A stretch of DNA of 64,000 bases, taken from the NCBI GenBank assembly GCA_947632515.1, contig CANRPO010000002.1, positions 124,001-188,000 on the forward strand. Reading direction: 5' to 3'. Both the position numbers and the translations under genes were made by a program. Of the stretch, positions 28,247-39,322 are shown in pieces. The notes below the pieces were generated by a model. The model made no database searches and had not been told where the DNA came from. It was given only the letters and a program-made list of their open reading frames with translations. The stretch is from an uncultured Lachnospiraceae bacterium. GTDB taxonomy: Bacteria > Bacillota > Clostridia > Lachnospirales > Lachnospiraceae. Position 1 is the first letter of the stretch. Every line of letters begins with the position of its first letter.

Positions 28247-29185
28247 ATGGCTATTACAGCGGCAATGGTAAAAGAGTTGAGAGAGATGACCGGCGCAGGC
28301 ATGATGGACTGCAAGAAGGCGCTGAACGAGACGAACGGCGACATGGATGCGGCGGTGGAGTACCTGAGAAAGAACGGACAGGCTAAAGCGGAGAAGAAGG
28401 CCGGCAGAATCGCAGCCGAAGGTCTCTGCCGTGTGGCGGTCAAGGATGATAAGACCGCAGCGGTGGTGGAGGTGAACTCCGAGACGGATTTCGTCGCGAA
28501 GAACGAGGACTTTCAGGCATATGTGGAGGCTGTGGCGAAACAGGCGGTGGAGTCCGACGCGAAGGATCTGGACGCTTTTCTCTCCGAGAGCTGGCACTTG
28601 GAGCCCTCCAAGACCGTAAAGGACGCGCTTGTTGACAAGATCGCGGTGATCGGCGAGAATCTGACCATCAGAAGATTTGAGAAGGTCGTTGCAAATGACG
28701 GCTGCGCGGTGACTTATGTACACGGCGGCGGCAGGATCGGCGTTATCGTGGAGGCGGCTACGGATGTGGTCAACGACGCTGTAAAGGAGGCGCTTGTCAA
28801 TATTGCGATGCAGGTAGCGGCCCTGTACCCGAAGTATGTCTCCACGGACGAGGTCTCCGAGGAGTACAAGGCGCATGAGAAAGAGATCATCACCGAGCAG
28901 ATCAAGAACGATCCCAAGATGGCGGGCAAGCCTGAGAAGGTGATCGAGGGCGCGGTAAACGGCCGCCTGAACAAAGAATTGAAGGAAGTATGCCTGTTGG
29001 AGCAGGTGTATGTGAAAGCCGAGGACGGCAAGCAGAGCGTGGCGAAGTATCTTGAGCAGGTAGCGAAGGAGAACGGCGCAAACCTTTCCGTGAAGAGATT
29101 CGTCCGTTTCGAGACGGGGGAAGGCATTGAGAAGAAAGAGGAGAACTTCGCGGAGGAAGTCGCAAAGCAGATGGCGGGAAACTAA
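28247..29185 (+). CDS. tsf: Elongation factor Ts
   Basis: MAITAAMVKELREMTGAGMMDCKKAL. Confidence 0.98.
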   Translation: MAITAAMVKELREMTGAGMMDCKKALNETNGDMDAAVEYLRKNGQAKAEKKAGRIAAEGLCRVAVKDDKTAAVVEVNSETDFVAKNEDFQAYVEAVAKQAVESDAKDLDAFLSESWHLEPSKTVKDALVDKIAVIGENLTIRRFEKVVANDGCAVTYVHGGGRIGVIVEAATDVVNDAVKEALVNIAMQVAALYPKYVSTDEVSEEYKAHEKEIITEQIKNDPKMAGKPEKVIEGAVNGRLNKELKEVCLLEQVYVKAEDGKQSVAKYLEQVAKENGANLSVKRFVRFETGEGIEKKEENFAEEVAKQMAGN

Positions 29186-29271
29186 GGCAAAGCGGATGAG
29201 TTTCGCAGGGTTTTCAAGGCGGAATTCTTGTCCGCCAACGCGAAAAAAGTGATAGGCAGATAACCATAAAG

Positions 29272-29316
29272 ATGCTATAATCTTATCAGATACTGATGGG
29301 TTATAGCATTTTTGTG
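29272..29316 (+). terminator. Terminator-like hairpin after tsf
   Basis: ATGCTATAA ... TTATAGCAT with inner ATCAG/CTGAT pairing, followed by TTTTT. Confidence 0.75.
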
Positions 29317-29334
29317 TAAATAAGGAGGAAAGCC

Positions 29335-29979
29335 ATGTTGGAAGATAAGGCCATCAAGATTCAGTCGAAGAGAGATCCGGACGTTGTGCTCAAGGTAATT
29401 CCGGGGCATTTCGCAACGACCCAGTCCCATATCACGCACTACATGGATATGACGACGATGAAGACGCGCTGCAAGGAGGCGCAGAAGATCGCCGAGCTTA
29501 TGGCGATGAAATACTCGGTCTCCACGCCGGTGGATACCATTGTCTGTATGGAAGGCCTGCAGGTGATAGGCGCCTATCTGGCGGAGGATCTGGCAAAGGC
29601 GGGCGTGCTCTCCATGAACGCGCACAAGACGATCTATGTCGTGACGCCGGAGTTTTCCGCTGCGGGGCAGATGATCTTCCGTGACAACCTAAAGCCGATG
29701 ATTACAGGCAAGAATATCATATTTCTGGAGGGGTCCATCACAACGGGCAAGACGCTCCTCACCTGCGCGCGCAGCATCGACTATTACGGCGGCAAGCTGC
29801 AGGGCGTTTCCGCGATCTTCAGCGCGGTCAGCAAGATGGGGGATCTCGATGTGAACGCGATCTACAGCCGCAGCGATATTCCGCACTATGAGAGTTACAG
29901 GCAGGAGGACTGCCCGCTGTGCAAACAGAAGATAAAGCTCGACGCCCTGGTGAACAGCTACGGGTATTCCGTATTGTAG
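29335..29979 (+). CDS. Orotate phosphoribosyltransferase-like protein
   Basis: PRTase-like segment IIFLEGSITTGKTLLTCARSIDYYGG; C-terminal CPLCKQK motif. Confidence 0.75.
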   Translation: MLEDKAIKIQSKRDPDVVLKVIPGHFATTQSHITHYMDMTTMKTRCKEAQKIAELMAMKYSVSTPVDTIVCMEGLQVIGAYLAEDLAKAGVLSMNAHKTIYVVTPEFSAAGQMIFRDNLKPMITGKNIIFLEGSITTGKTLLTCARSIDYYGGKLQGVSAIFSAVSKMGDLDVNAIYSRSDIPHYESYRQEDCPLCKQKIKLDALVNSYGYSVL

Positions 29980-29997
29980 CAGAAGGACGGGCAATAT

Positions 29998-31245
29998 ATG
30001 TTATCTGATAAGATCAAGACTATGTACGGCGGCATTCTCTGTGCCGCCGCCTTATTGCTGTGCCTGACGGCCTGCGGCGCACCCGCGGAGACGGCGCGGA
30101 CACGGCAGAGAGCGCAGAGTGTGCCGGAAGGCGGCGCGGAGGACGCGGCGGCTCCGGCCGGGACATGCTCGTGGGAGGAGATCGGGGAGCCGACGCGGGT
30201 CCCGCTTTCCTATGCGGAGCAATTCACGATGGACCGCTACGAACAGGGGTATGTGCTTTTGACGGTGGCGGACAGGGATCGCTTTCTTGTAGTGCCGGAA
30301 GGCGGGCAGACGCCGGAGGGTCTGGACGAGGACATCGTAGTGATACGGCAGCCGGCAGATCACATTTATCTGGTGGCCTCCGCAGCCATGGATATGTTTC
30401 GGGCGCTGGACGCGCTCTCCGCAGTCCGTCTGGCGGGAATGGAGGCGGACGCCTGGTGCATGGAGGAGGTCAGGGCGGCGATGGAGGCGGGGGACATTCT
30501 GTATGCGGGCAAGTACAGCGCGCCCGACTACGAATTGATCCTTTCCGAGGGGTGCGGCCTGGCGGTGGAGAACCTGATGATCGACCACAGCCCGGAAGTG
30601 AAGGAGAAACTGGAAAGTTTCGGTATTCCCGTTCTGGTGGACTATTCCAGCTATGAGAGCCATCCGCTGGGGCGTGTGGAGTGGGTGAAACTGTACGGCG
30701 TCCTGCTCGGCAGAGAGGCCGAGGCTGAGGCCGCTTTTGCGAAACAGGAACAGATTCTTGCCGCCATCGGGCAGGATATGGCCGGCACGGCGCGGGAGGA
30801 CGTCGGATCTGTGAACGACAGCGGCGCGACGGTAGCTTTTTTCTACATTACGACCAACGGTGCGGTCAATGTGCGCAAGTCGTCCGATTATGTGCCGAAG
30901 ATGATCGGGCTTGCCGGCGGGAAGTACATTTTCGATGATTTGGGCGACGAGGAGAGCCATTCTTCCTCCATCACCATGCAGATGGAGGAATTTTATGCGG
31001 CGGCCGGGGATGCGGACTATATTATCTACAACAGCACCATCGACGGGGAGCTTGAGAGCGTGGACGAGCTGATCGGCAAGTGCGGCTTGCTTGAGGATTT
31101 TCGGGCGGTGCGGCAGGGGAATGTATACTGTACGACCAAGAATCTGTATCAGGAATCTATGTCCATAGGCGTCATGATCGACGACATTCACAGAATGCTG
31201 ACAGGCGAAGGCGGAATGCGATACCTGTATCGCCTGTCGAATTGA
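29998..31245 (+). CDS. Iron/corrinoid-type ABC transporter substrate-binding lipoprotein
   Basis: Lipobox LTAC at N-terminus; FecB/FepB-type fold; followed by FecCD permease and ATPase. Confidence 0.87.
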   Translation: MLSDKIKTMYGGILCAAALLLCLTACGAPAETARTRQRAQSVPEGGAEDAAAPAGTCSWEEIGEPTRVPLSYAEQFTMDRYEQGYVLLTVADRDRFLVVPEGGQTPEGLDEDIVVIRQPADHIYLVASAAMDMFRALDALSAVRLAGMEADAWCMEEVRAAMEAGDILYAGKYSAPDYELILSEGCGLAVENLMIDHSPEVKEKLESFGIPVLVDYSSYESHPLGRVEWVKLYGVLLGREAEAEAAFAKQEQILAAIGQDMAGTAREDVGSVNDSGATVAFFYITTNGAVNVRKSSDYVPKMIGLAGGKYIFDDLGDEESHSSSITMQMEEFYAAAGDADYIIYNSTIDGELESVDELIGKCGLLEDFRAVRQGNVYCTTKNLYQESMSIGVMIDDIHRMLTGEGGMRYLYRLSN

Positions 31246-32321
31246 AAACAGATCCGGGAGAGCGGGGGACGGACGTCATGAAGAAGATGCATAGCGAACA
31301 GGAGAATAGGCCGAACGTGATCCTGTGTTTCGGCTCGCTGCTTATGCTGCTCGTAGTCCTGACCGCGCTGAGTCTCGCCGTCGGGAGTGTGCGCGTTCCC
31401 ATGCGCGAGGTGCTGGCGGGCGTGGGATTGAGCGGCGGAACGGTCTCCGACACGGTCTACAATATTCTGTGGCAGATCCGTATGCCCCGGGCGGCGGCGG
31501 CGCTTGTGCTGGGCGGCGCGCTGGGGCTTGCCGGCTATCTCTTGCAAACCTTTTTTCACAATCCGATCGCGGGGCCTTTTGTGCTGGGGATCTCCTCGGG
31601 CGCAAAACTGACGGTGGCGCTCCTGATGGTCTTTTTTCTGGGCAGAGGCGTCCGCGTCAGCTCATGGGGCATGATCGCGGCGGCGTTTGCGGGCGCTTTC
31701 GCCGCGACGGGATTTGTGCTCGCCATGTCGCGGAAGGTGGACAGCATGGCGATGCTCATTGTCAGCGGCGTCATGATCGGCTATATCTGTTCGGCGGTCA
31801 CGGATCTGGTCGTCACTTTTGCGCAGGACGCGGACATTGTCAATCTGCACAACTGGTCCAAGGGCAGCTTTTCGGGAATCACATGGAACAATGTGGCTGT
31901 CATGAGCGTGGTAGTGCTGACGGCCGCGGCCGCCGTCATGTGGCTGTCGAAACCGATCGGCGCCTACCGGCTGGGGGAAGGCTATGCCGTCAGCGTGGGC
32001 GTGGACGTCAGACGTCTGCGCTTTCTGATGGTGTTTTTGTCCAGCGTTCTGGCGGCGTGCATCACAGCCTTTGCCGGGCCGGTCTCCTTCGTGGGTATCG
32101 CGGTGCCGCATCTGGTCAAGGGGATTTTCCGTTCCGCGCGGCCGCTCGTCATGATCCCGGCCTGTTTCCTGGGCGGCGCGGCATTCTGTCTCTTCTGCGA
32201 TCTCCTCGCGCGGACGCTCTTTGCGCCCACGGAGCTGAGCATCAGTTCCGTGACGGCGGTGTTCGGCGCGCCTGTGGTGATCGTGATCATGCTGAGGCGC
32301 AGGAGAGGGGGAGAGCGATGA
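31242..32321 (+). CDS. FecCD-type ABC transporter permease (ATG 31278 is an alternative start)
   Basis: GGALGLAGYLLQTFFHNPIAGPFVLGISSGAKL signature. Confidence 0.93.
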   Translation: MKTDPGERGTDVMKKMHSEQENRPNVILCFGSLLMLLVVLTALSLAVGSVRVPMREVLAGVGLSGGTVSDTVYNILWQIRMPRAAAALVLGGALGLAGYLLQTFFHNPIAGPFVLGISSGAKLTVALLMVFFLGRGVRVSSWGMIAAAFAGAFAATGFVLAMSRKVDSMAMLIVSGVMIGYICSAVTDLVVTFAQDADIVNLHNWSKGSFSGITWNNVAVMSVVVLTAAAAVMWLSKPIGAYRLGEGYAVSVGVDVRRLRFLMVFLSSVLAACITAFAGPVSFVGIAVPHLVKGIFRSARPLVMIPACFLGGAAFCLFCDLLARTLFAPTELSISSVTAVFGAPVVIVIMLRRRRGGER

Positions 32322-33085
32322 CGGATTATCACGTACAGGTGAGGCGGCTGACGGCAGGCTATCAGGATGCGCCCGTGCTGCGCGACGTCACGGTGGGGAT
32401 CCCGCGGGGAAGCATCGTGACGCTGATCGGGCCCAACGGCGCCGGCAAGTCCACGCTCCTTCACAGCATTGCGGGGCAGCTTAAGCCGATGGCGGGCTGT
32501 GTCCTGCTTGGGCGGGAGGAGCTGTCCGGCATGGGCAGGCGGGAGCTGGCGCGCCGCATGGCGGTGGTTTTTACGGACAGAGTCTACACGGAGCTGATGT
32601 CCTGCAAGGACGTGGTGGCCGGCGGCAGATACCCGTACACGGGCCGTTTCGGTATTCTGTCCGGGCAGGATCTGAGTATCGTGCAGGAATCCATGGAAAT
32701 AACACGCGTTTGGAATATTAAGGACAGGGACTACACACAGATCAGCGACGGGCAGAGACAGCGGGTGCTCCTCGCGCGGGCGCTCTGCCAGCAGCCGGAG
32801 ATCATTCTGTTAGACGAGCCCGTCTCCTATCTGGATATCCGCTATAAGCTGGAATTTCTGACAGCTTTGCAGAGACTTGTCGGGGAGCGTCGCATGACGG
32901 TGGTCATGTCCCTCCATGAACTGGATCTGGCGGAGCGCGTCTCCGACAGGGTGCTGTGCATAAAGGAGGGCTGCGTGGCGCGGTACGGCACGCCGGAACA
33001 GATCTTCAGGGACGGCTATATCAGGGAGCTTTTTGATATTGAGGCGGAGTATCTCGACGGGACGGTATGGGATGGGCTGCTGTGA
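32318..33085 (+). CDS. FepC/FhuC-type ABC transporter ATP-binding protein
   Basis: Walker A GPNGAGKSTLL, signature-like ISDGQRQRVLLARAL, Walker B EIILLDEP; ATGA overlap with permease stop. Confidence 0.95.
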   Translation: MTDYHVQVRRLTAGYQDAPVLRDVTVGIPRGSIVTLIGPNGAGKSTLLHSIAGQLKPMAGCVLLGREELSGMGRRELARRMAVVFTDRVYTELMSCKDVVAGGRYPYTGRFGILSGQDLSIVQESMEITRVWNIKDRDYTQISDGQRQRVLLARALCQQPEIILLDEPVSYLDIRYKLEFLTALQRLVGERRMTVVMSLHELDLAERVSDRVLCIKEGCVARYGTPEQIFRDGYIRELFDIEAEYLDGTVWDGLL

Positions 33086-33187
33086 GGCGGCAGGATAATT
33101 TTTCTTATGATTTTTTCATAAAATTTCTTTTCGTTGTTCGATAAATATGTTATAGTATAGAAGAGTTTATGTGAGGAGCAGAAGATT

Positions 33188-34138
33188 ATGGCGCAGACAA
33201 AAGCCGTAAATCGGGACAAGCGTCGCAGGCGTCGGCTGAGGCTGCTGCTATTCACGGTTCCGGTGGCCACGACGCTGATCCTTGCGGTTGTGTGCGCTGT
33301 GTTGGGAATCAGGCTGCATGCAGTCAGGCGGGAGCTGCGGGATGCGCTGGCTGCGGTTGACACGGATGCAACGCCTGTTATGAATCAGGAGGAAAGCGCT
33401 GCGGTGCGCGCTGTGGATGACGCCGAGGCTTCTCCGTATACAGTGTCCGGGGTAGATGAGTACGAGAGAGCCGGCTTGGATGAGACAGACTCAGAGGTGG
33501 AGGACTCCGACGTCCGCAAAGTGTATTTGACCTTTGACGATGGGCCCAGCAGCAACACGGGCAGGATTCTGGACATATTGGCCGAGTACGATGTGAAGGC
33601 CACCTTCTTTGTCGTCGGCAAAGAGGAAGAAGAATATCAGCCGTTATATAAGAGGATCGTGGAGGAAGGGCACACGCTCGCGATGCACTCTTACAGCCAC
33701 AAGTACAAGGAGATCTATCAGTCGCTGGAGAGCTACAGCGCCGATCTGAGCAAACTGCAGGAGTTTCTGTACGACACCACAGGCGTCTGGTGCAGATACT
33801 GCAGATTCCCCGGCGGCAGCAGCAACACGGTCAGCAAGGTGGATATGCATGAGCTGATCGCCTATCTGGACGATCAGGATATGTCCTATTTTGACTGGAA
33901 TATCTCTTCGGGGGATGCCGGCGACGGTTACATCAGCCCGTCGGAGATCCTGCGCAACTGTACCGCGAAACTTGGGGAATACGATGAGGCGATTATCCTG
34001 ATGCACGACGCCGGAGACAAGGATTCCACGGTGGAGGCGCTGCCGCAGCTGATCGAGACGATACAGGCCATGGACGATACGGAGATCCTTCCGATCACAG
34101 AAGATACGGAACGGATTCATCATATTAGCAACGAATAA
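33188..34138 (+). CDS. Polysaccharide deacetylase (NodB homology)
   Basis: YLTFDDGPSSNTGRILDIL, HSYSHKY, FPGGSSN motifs; N-terminal TM anchor. Confidence 0.93.
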   Translation: MAQTKAVNRDKRRRRRLRLLLFTVPVATTLILAVVCAVLGIRLHAVRRELRDALAAVDTDATPVMNQEESAAVRAVDDAEASPYTVSGVDEYERAGLDETDSEVEDSDVRKVYLTFDDGPSSNTGRILDILAEYDVKATFFVVGKEEEEYQPLYKRIVEEGHTLAMHSYSHKYKEIYQSLESYSADLSKLQEFLYDTTGVWCRYCRFPGGSSNTVSKVDMHELIAYLDDQDMSYFDWNISSGDAGDGYISPSEILRNCTAKLGEYDEAIILMHDAGDKDSTVEALPQLIETIQAMDDTEILPITEDTERIHHISNE

Positions 34139-34156
34139 AGAATGGAGGATATGAGA

Positions 34157-35068
34157 ATGGGCTTTTTCTCGGATTTGAAAGAAGACTTGTCACAGGCCGT
34201 GAATGAGTTGATGCCGGAAGAGGAACTGAACGCCGCCATGGCGGGCGGGGATGTGCAGGATCGTCCGGCTGACGAGGCGGCTGCGGAGGAGCCTTTGGCC
34301 GCGGCGGACGATTTGGACCTGAGCAGCATGCTTGACAGGCTGGAGGAGCCTGAGGCGGTGGGTGAACCGCCGGAGGAAGAGGTGATCTCGCCCGATGCAA
34401 TGGAGGAACCTGAGACGGCGGAGCCGGTGCCGATATTGGAGCCGGAGCCGATAGAGGAACTTACGGAGGAGCTGGAGCCGCTGCCGGAGGAAGAGCCGGA
34501 GGCGGAGGATGACAATATCATATCTGGATCAAGTGGAGAGGAAGAGGAAACTATGGAAGAACAAACACAAGTACAGGCACAGGTGCAGGCAAACAGAGTC
34601 CCGGTAGACGAGACTGCGGTGGTGACAGAGGGAATGACTATAACGGGTGATATTGTATCTGAGGGCTCCATGGAGCTGATCGGTACTGTCAACGGCAATC
34701 TGGACATTCTCGGCAAGCTGAATATCACGGGTACGATCCAGGGCGATTCCAAGGCTGCGGAGATTTTTGCGGAGGGCGCGAAGATCACGGGCGAGGTTCA
34801 CAGCCAGGGCAGCGTGAAGATCGGCCAGAGTTCCGTAGTGATCGGCAATATCACAGCCTCCAGCGCGGTGGTTGCCGGCGCTGTCAAGGGAGACATCGAT
34901 GTGCAGGGCCCCGTTATTCTGGACACGACGGCGATCGTTATGGGCAATATCAAGTCGAAATCCGTACAGATCAACAATGGCGCGGTCATTGAAGGTCTGT
35001 GCTCGCAGTGCTACGCCGACGTGAATCCGTCCTCCTTCTTTGAGGAGTTTAAGAAGAAAAAGGGCTGA
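34157..35068 (+). CDS. Bactofilin-family polymer-forming protein with long acidic N-terminal extension
   Basis: C-terminal half GMTITGDIVSEGSMELIGTVNGNLDILGKLNITGTIQGDSKAAEIF...; N-terminal Glu/Pro-rich stretch. Confidence 0.88.
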   Translation: MGFFSDLKEDLSQAVNELMPEEELNAAMAGGDVQDRPADEAAAEEPLAAADDLDLSSMLDRLEEPEAVGEPPEEEVISPDAMEEPETAEPVPILEPEPIEELTEELEPLPEEEPEAEDDNIISGSSGEEEETMEEQTQVQAQVQANRVPVDETAVVTEGMTITGDIVSEGSMELIGTVNGNLDILGKLNITGTIQGDSKAAEIFAEGAKITGEVHSQGSVKIGQSSVVIGNITASSAVVAGAVKGDIDVQGPVILDTTAIVMGNIKSKSVQINNGAVIEGLCSQCYADVNPSSFFEEFKKKKG

Positions 35069-35101
35069 TGTTCTAAACTATGGAGCGGGAGAATATAAAA
35101 T

Positions 35102-35797
35102 ATGCGGCGTATTCTGTTGAAACTGAGCGGAGAGGCTCTTGCAGGCGATAAGAAGACCGGTTTTGACGAGGAGACGGTGCGCGGCGTGGCCGTGCAGGTC
35201 AAAGAGTTGGTGGACGATGGGATCCAGGTAGGTATCGTGATCGGCGGCGGCAATTTCTGGCGGGGACGTTCCAGTGAGAACATTGACAGGACGAAGGCGG
35301 ATCAGATCGGTATGCTGGCGACGATCATGAACTGTATCTATGTGTCCGAGATCTTTCGCTCGACAGGCATGATGACCAGCATCCTGACGCCCTTTGAGTG
35401 CGGCTCTTTTACAAAGCTGTTCTCCAAGGACAGGGCCAACAAGTATTTTGCCAGAAATATGGTAGTATTTTTCGCGGGAGGAACGGGGCATCCCTACTTC
35501 TCCACGGACACGGGCGTGGTGCTGCGCGCGATCGAGGTGGACGCCGACGTGATCCTGCTTGCGAAGGCGGTGGACGGCGTCTATGACGGCGATCCGCGCT
35601 CGAACCCGAACGCGAAGAAGTATGAGGAAGTATCCATCGACGAGGTGATCGGGAAGAATCTTCAAGTCGTGGATATGACCGCCTCGATCCTGGCGCGGGA
35701 CAACAAGATGCCGATGTGGGTCTTTTCTCTGAACGAGGAGAACAGCATCGTGAACACTGTCAAAGGGAAATTTAACGGTACTAAGGTGACCGTGTAA
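35102..35797 (+). CDS. pyrH: UMP kinase
   Basis: MRRILLKLSGEALAGDKKTGFDEE... IGGGNFWRGR. Confidence 0.97.
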   Translation: MRRILLKLSGEALAGDKKTGFDEETVRGVAVQVKELVDDGIQVGIVIGGGNFWRGRSSENIDRTKADQIGMLATIMNCIYVSEIFRSTGMMTSILTPFECGSFTKLFSKDRANKYFARNMVVFFAGGTGHPYFSTDTGVVLRAIEVDADVILLAKAVDGVYDGDPRSNPNAKKYEEVSIDEVIGKNLQVVDMTASILARDNKMPMWVFSLNEENSIVNTVKGKFNGTKVTV

Positions 35798-35823
35798 CCG
35801 AATAACATCTGGAGGATTACAGT

Positions 35824-36375
35824 ATGGATGCGAGATTGAAACCGTATGAGGAGAAGATGCAGAAGACTTATGATTTTCTGGTGAGCGACCTTGGCTCTAT
35901 CCGGGCGGGACGTGCGAACCCGCACGTTCTCGACAAGATCAGGGTCAACTACTACGGCACGCCCACACCGATTCAGCAGGTGGGCAACATCACGGTGCCC
36001 GAACCGAGGATCATCCAGATCGCGCCTTGGGAGAAGAGCCTGATCAAGGAGATCGAGAAGGCGATTATGGCCTCCGACGTAGGCATCACGCCGTCCAACG
36101 ACGGCAGCCTGATCCGTCTGGTGTTCCCGGAGTTGACCGAGGAGCGGCGTAAGGAGCTCGTGAAGGATGTGAAAAAACGCGGGGAGGAGAACAAGGTCGC
36201 GATCCGCAACACGAGACGCGACGGCAACGACGCTTTTAAGAAACTGGCGAAGACGGAAATCTCCGAGGACGAGATCAAGGAGCTGGAAGACAACCTGCAA
36301 AAGCTGACTGACAAGTATATCAAAGAGATCGATAAGCTGGTGGAGGAGAAGTCAAAGGAAATCCTTACCGTGTAG
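35824..36375 (+). CDS. frr: Ribosome recycling factor
   Basis: [32 protein letters not shown]. Confidence 0.98.
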   Translation: MDARLKPYEEKMQKTYDFLVSDLGSIRAGRANPHVLDKIRVNYYGTPTPIQQVGNITVPEPRIIQIAPWEKSLIKEIEKAIMASDVGITPSNDGSLIRLVFPELTEERRKELVKDVKKRGEENKVAIRNTRRDGNDAFKKLAKTEISEDEIKELEDNLQKLTDKYIKEIDKLVEEKSKEILTV

Positions 36376-36419
36376 ATTTTTTGAGACGGCTTACGGTCTG
36401 TTTCACACAGAGCAGAGAG

Positions 36420-36455
36420 AGGGATTGCAGAAGGATATTCTGCCGTCCCTTTTCC
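36420..36455 (+). terminator. Terminator/attenuator-like hairpin between frr and uppS
   Basis: AGGGATTGCAGAAGGATATTCTGCCGTCCCTTTTCC. Confidence 0.6.
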
Positions 36456-36479
36456 TAATGTTAAAGGCGGAGGAAAGCT

Positions 36480-37199
<720 letters not shown>

Positions 37200-37200
37200 C

Positions 37201-38091
37201 ATGTTTTGGACGAGGCTTGGCAGCGGCGTCTTGCTTGTGATACTTGCCGTTTTCTTTATTCTGACCGGCGGGCCTGTTCTTGCCGTCTCGCTGTGTCTGA
37301 TTTCTCTTGTGGCGTACCGTGAACTGGGCAGGGCGCTGGGATTTGGCGCGGAGGATAAGAAAAAACAAGTGTTGTTATACACAGGTATGATATTGACGAT
37401 ACTTTATTATATCTGGATTTATCTTTCCCTATCCTTGCATCCCTCTCCCATGTCGTCGGTGCAGGCGGCGCAGTTTTACATAGGCGCTTATCTGTACAGA
37501 GGGATAGCGTTCGGGATCGTTGCGGCGTTTCTGGTGTTTCTGTTCGTCTATGTGTTCCGTTTTCCCAAGGAGCACGGGAGAGAGGTCATGGCGGCCTGCT
37601 TTTCCTTTTTGTATGCGCCAGTCATGCTGTCGTTCCTTTTTCTGACCAGAGAGGGATTCCTCACGGGGAACTATCTGGTTTGGTTTATCTTCCTCTGCTC
37701 GTGGGGCAGCGACACATGCGCCTATGCGGTGGGCGTGCTGATCGGAAAACACAAAATGACGCCCAAACTCAGCCCGAAGAAGTCTGTCGAGGGCGCGGTG
37801 GGCGGCATCGCGGGGGCGGCGCTCCTGTGCGCTCTGTACGTGTATCTGGTGGAGCGGTACGCGGCGATGCCGGTGTTCGGCATCAGCGCTGGCGCGGCGG
37901 CGGCGCTGGGCGCGGTGGGCGCGATGGTGTCCATGGTGGGCGATCTGGCGGCGTCCGCATTCAAGAGAGATTACGGCATCAAGGATTATGGAAAACTGAT
38001 TCCGGGACACGGCGGCATCATGGACCGTTTTGACAGCGTGATCGTCACGGCGCCGCTCATTTTTATCGGATTATCGTTTTTGCTGACTTGA
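37201..38091 (+). CDS. cdsA: Phosphatidate cytidylyltransferase
   Basis: C-terminal signature SAFKRDYGIKDYGKLIPGHGGIMDRFDS. Confidence 0.96.
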   Translation: MFWTRLGSGVLLVILAVFFILTGGPVLAVSLCLISLVAYRELGRALGFGAEDKKKQVLLYTGMILTILYYIWIYLSLSLHPSPMSSVQAAQFYIGAYLYRGIAFGIVAAFLVFLFVYVFRFPKEHGREVMAACFSFLYAPVMLSFLFLTREGFLTGNYLVWFIFLCSWGSDTCAYAVGVLIGKHKMTPKLSPKKSVEGAVGGIAGAALLCALYVYLVERYAAMPVFGISAGAAAALGAVGAMVSMVGDLAASAFKRDYGIKDYGKLIPGHGGIMDRFDSVIVTAPLIFIGLSFLLT

Positions 38092-38164
38092 CGGAGCGCC
38101 GTAAACGGGAAACAACGGCGGATGCGAAGAACGGGAATGACGATCCGCCTCAGGAGAAAACATA

Positions 38165-39322
38165 ATGGATGTTATAAAAAAGATCGCGATACTGGGTTCC
38201 ACGGGATCCATCGGAACGCAGACGCTTGAAATTGTAAGAAAAGAGCTGGATCTGACCGTGACGGCGATGGCGGCGGGTTCCAATGTGGAGCTGATGGAGA
38301 GACAGGTGCGGGAGTTTCGCCCTTCGCTTGCGGCCATGTGGACGGAAGAGGCGGCGGATGATCTGCGGGAACGCGTCAGGGATCTGCCCGTGCGCGTGGT
38401 ATGCGGCATGGACGGTCTGCTGGAGGTGGCCGCTTATGAGGATGCGGAGGTACTGGTGACGGCGATTGTGGGAATGATCGGAATCAGACCGACCATTGAG
38501 GCCATCAAACACGGCAAGACGATTGCGCTGGCCAACAAGGAGACTTTGGTGACGGCGGGGCATATCATCATGCCGCTGGCTGCTGAGAGAGGCGTGCCGA
38601 TCCTGCCGGTGGACAGTGAGCACAGCGCCATCTTCCAGTCTATGCACGGTGAGAGCAGGGCGCGCGTGGAACGCATTCTGCTGACCGCCTCCGGCGGGCC
38701 GTTTCGCGGCAAAAAGTGTGAAGAACTGGCGTCCATGACGGTGGAGGACGCGCTGAGACACCCCAACTGGTCCATGGGCAGGAAGGTTACGATCGATTCC
38801 GCCTCGCTGGTCAACAAGGGGCTGGAGGTGATGGAGGCGAAGTGGCTCTTCGACGTGGAGCTCTCACAGATTCAGGTGGTGGTGCACCCCCAGAGTATCG
38901 TACATTCAGCGGTGCAGTATGTGGACGGCGCCATCATGGCGCAGCTGGGCGCGCCCGACATGAAACTGCCCATCCAGTACGCGCTGTTCTACCCCGACAG
39001 ACGCCCCTTGGACACGCAGAGAGTCGATCTCTTCGCGCTGGGGCAGCTCACTTTCGAGGAGCCGGACACGGACACGTTTCGAGGGTTGGCGTTAGCTTAT
39101 GCGGCAGCGGCAAGGGGCGGCACCCTGCCGACGGTGTTCAATGCCGCAAACGAGAAGGCGGTAGCGCTGTTTTTGCAGCACAGGATCACCTTTTTGCAGA
39201 TCCCGGAGCTGATCGAAAGTTCCATGGCAAACCACCACGTGACGGATGCGCCCACGGTGGAGAAGATCTTGGAGACGGAAGCAGAGACGTATGAGTTTAT
39301 AAAACGCAAGTTTGGAGAGTAG
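38165..39322 (+). CDS. dxr: 1-deoxy-D-xylulose-5-phosphate reductoisomerase
   Basis: IAILGSTGSIGTQTLEIV, LANKETLVTAG, PVDSEHSAIFQ. Confidence 0.98.
   Translation: MDVIKKIAILGSTGSIGTQTLEIVRKELDLTVTAMAAGSNVELMERQVREFRPSLAAMWTEEAADDLRERVRDLPVRVVCGMDGLLEVAAYEDAEVLVTAIVGMIGIRPTIEAIKHGKTIALANKETLVTAGHIIMPLAAERGVPILPVDSEHSAIFQSMHGESRARVERILLTASGGPFRGKKCEELASMTVEDALRHPNWSMGRKVTIDSASLVNKGLEVMEAKWLFDVELSQIQVVVHPQSIVHSAVQYVDGAIMAQLGAPDMKLPIQYALFYPDRRPLDTQRVDLFALGQLTFEEPDTDTFRGLALAYAAAARGGTLPTVFNAANEKAVALFLQHRITFLQIPELIESSMANHHVTDAPTVEKILETEAETYEFIKRKFGE

Noticed and set aside
29218-29236. GGCGGA-ATTCTTG-TCCGCC hairpin after tsf as a terminator
   Set aside because: No downstream T-tract; the hairpin at 29272-29316 fits better
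31325-32317. Long open frame upstream of the ABC ATPase
   Set aside because: Lies over the FecCD permease in another frame; Arg/Gly/Ala-rich shadow translation; real start ATG 32318
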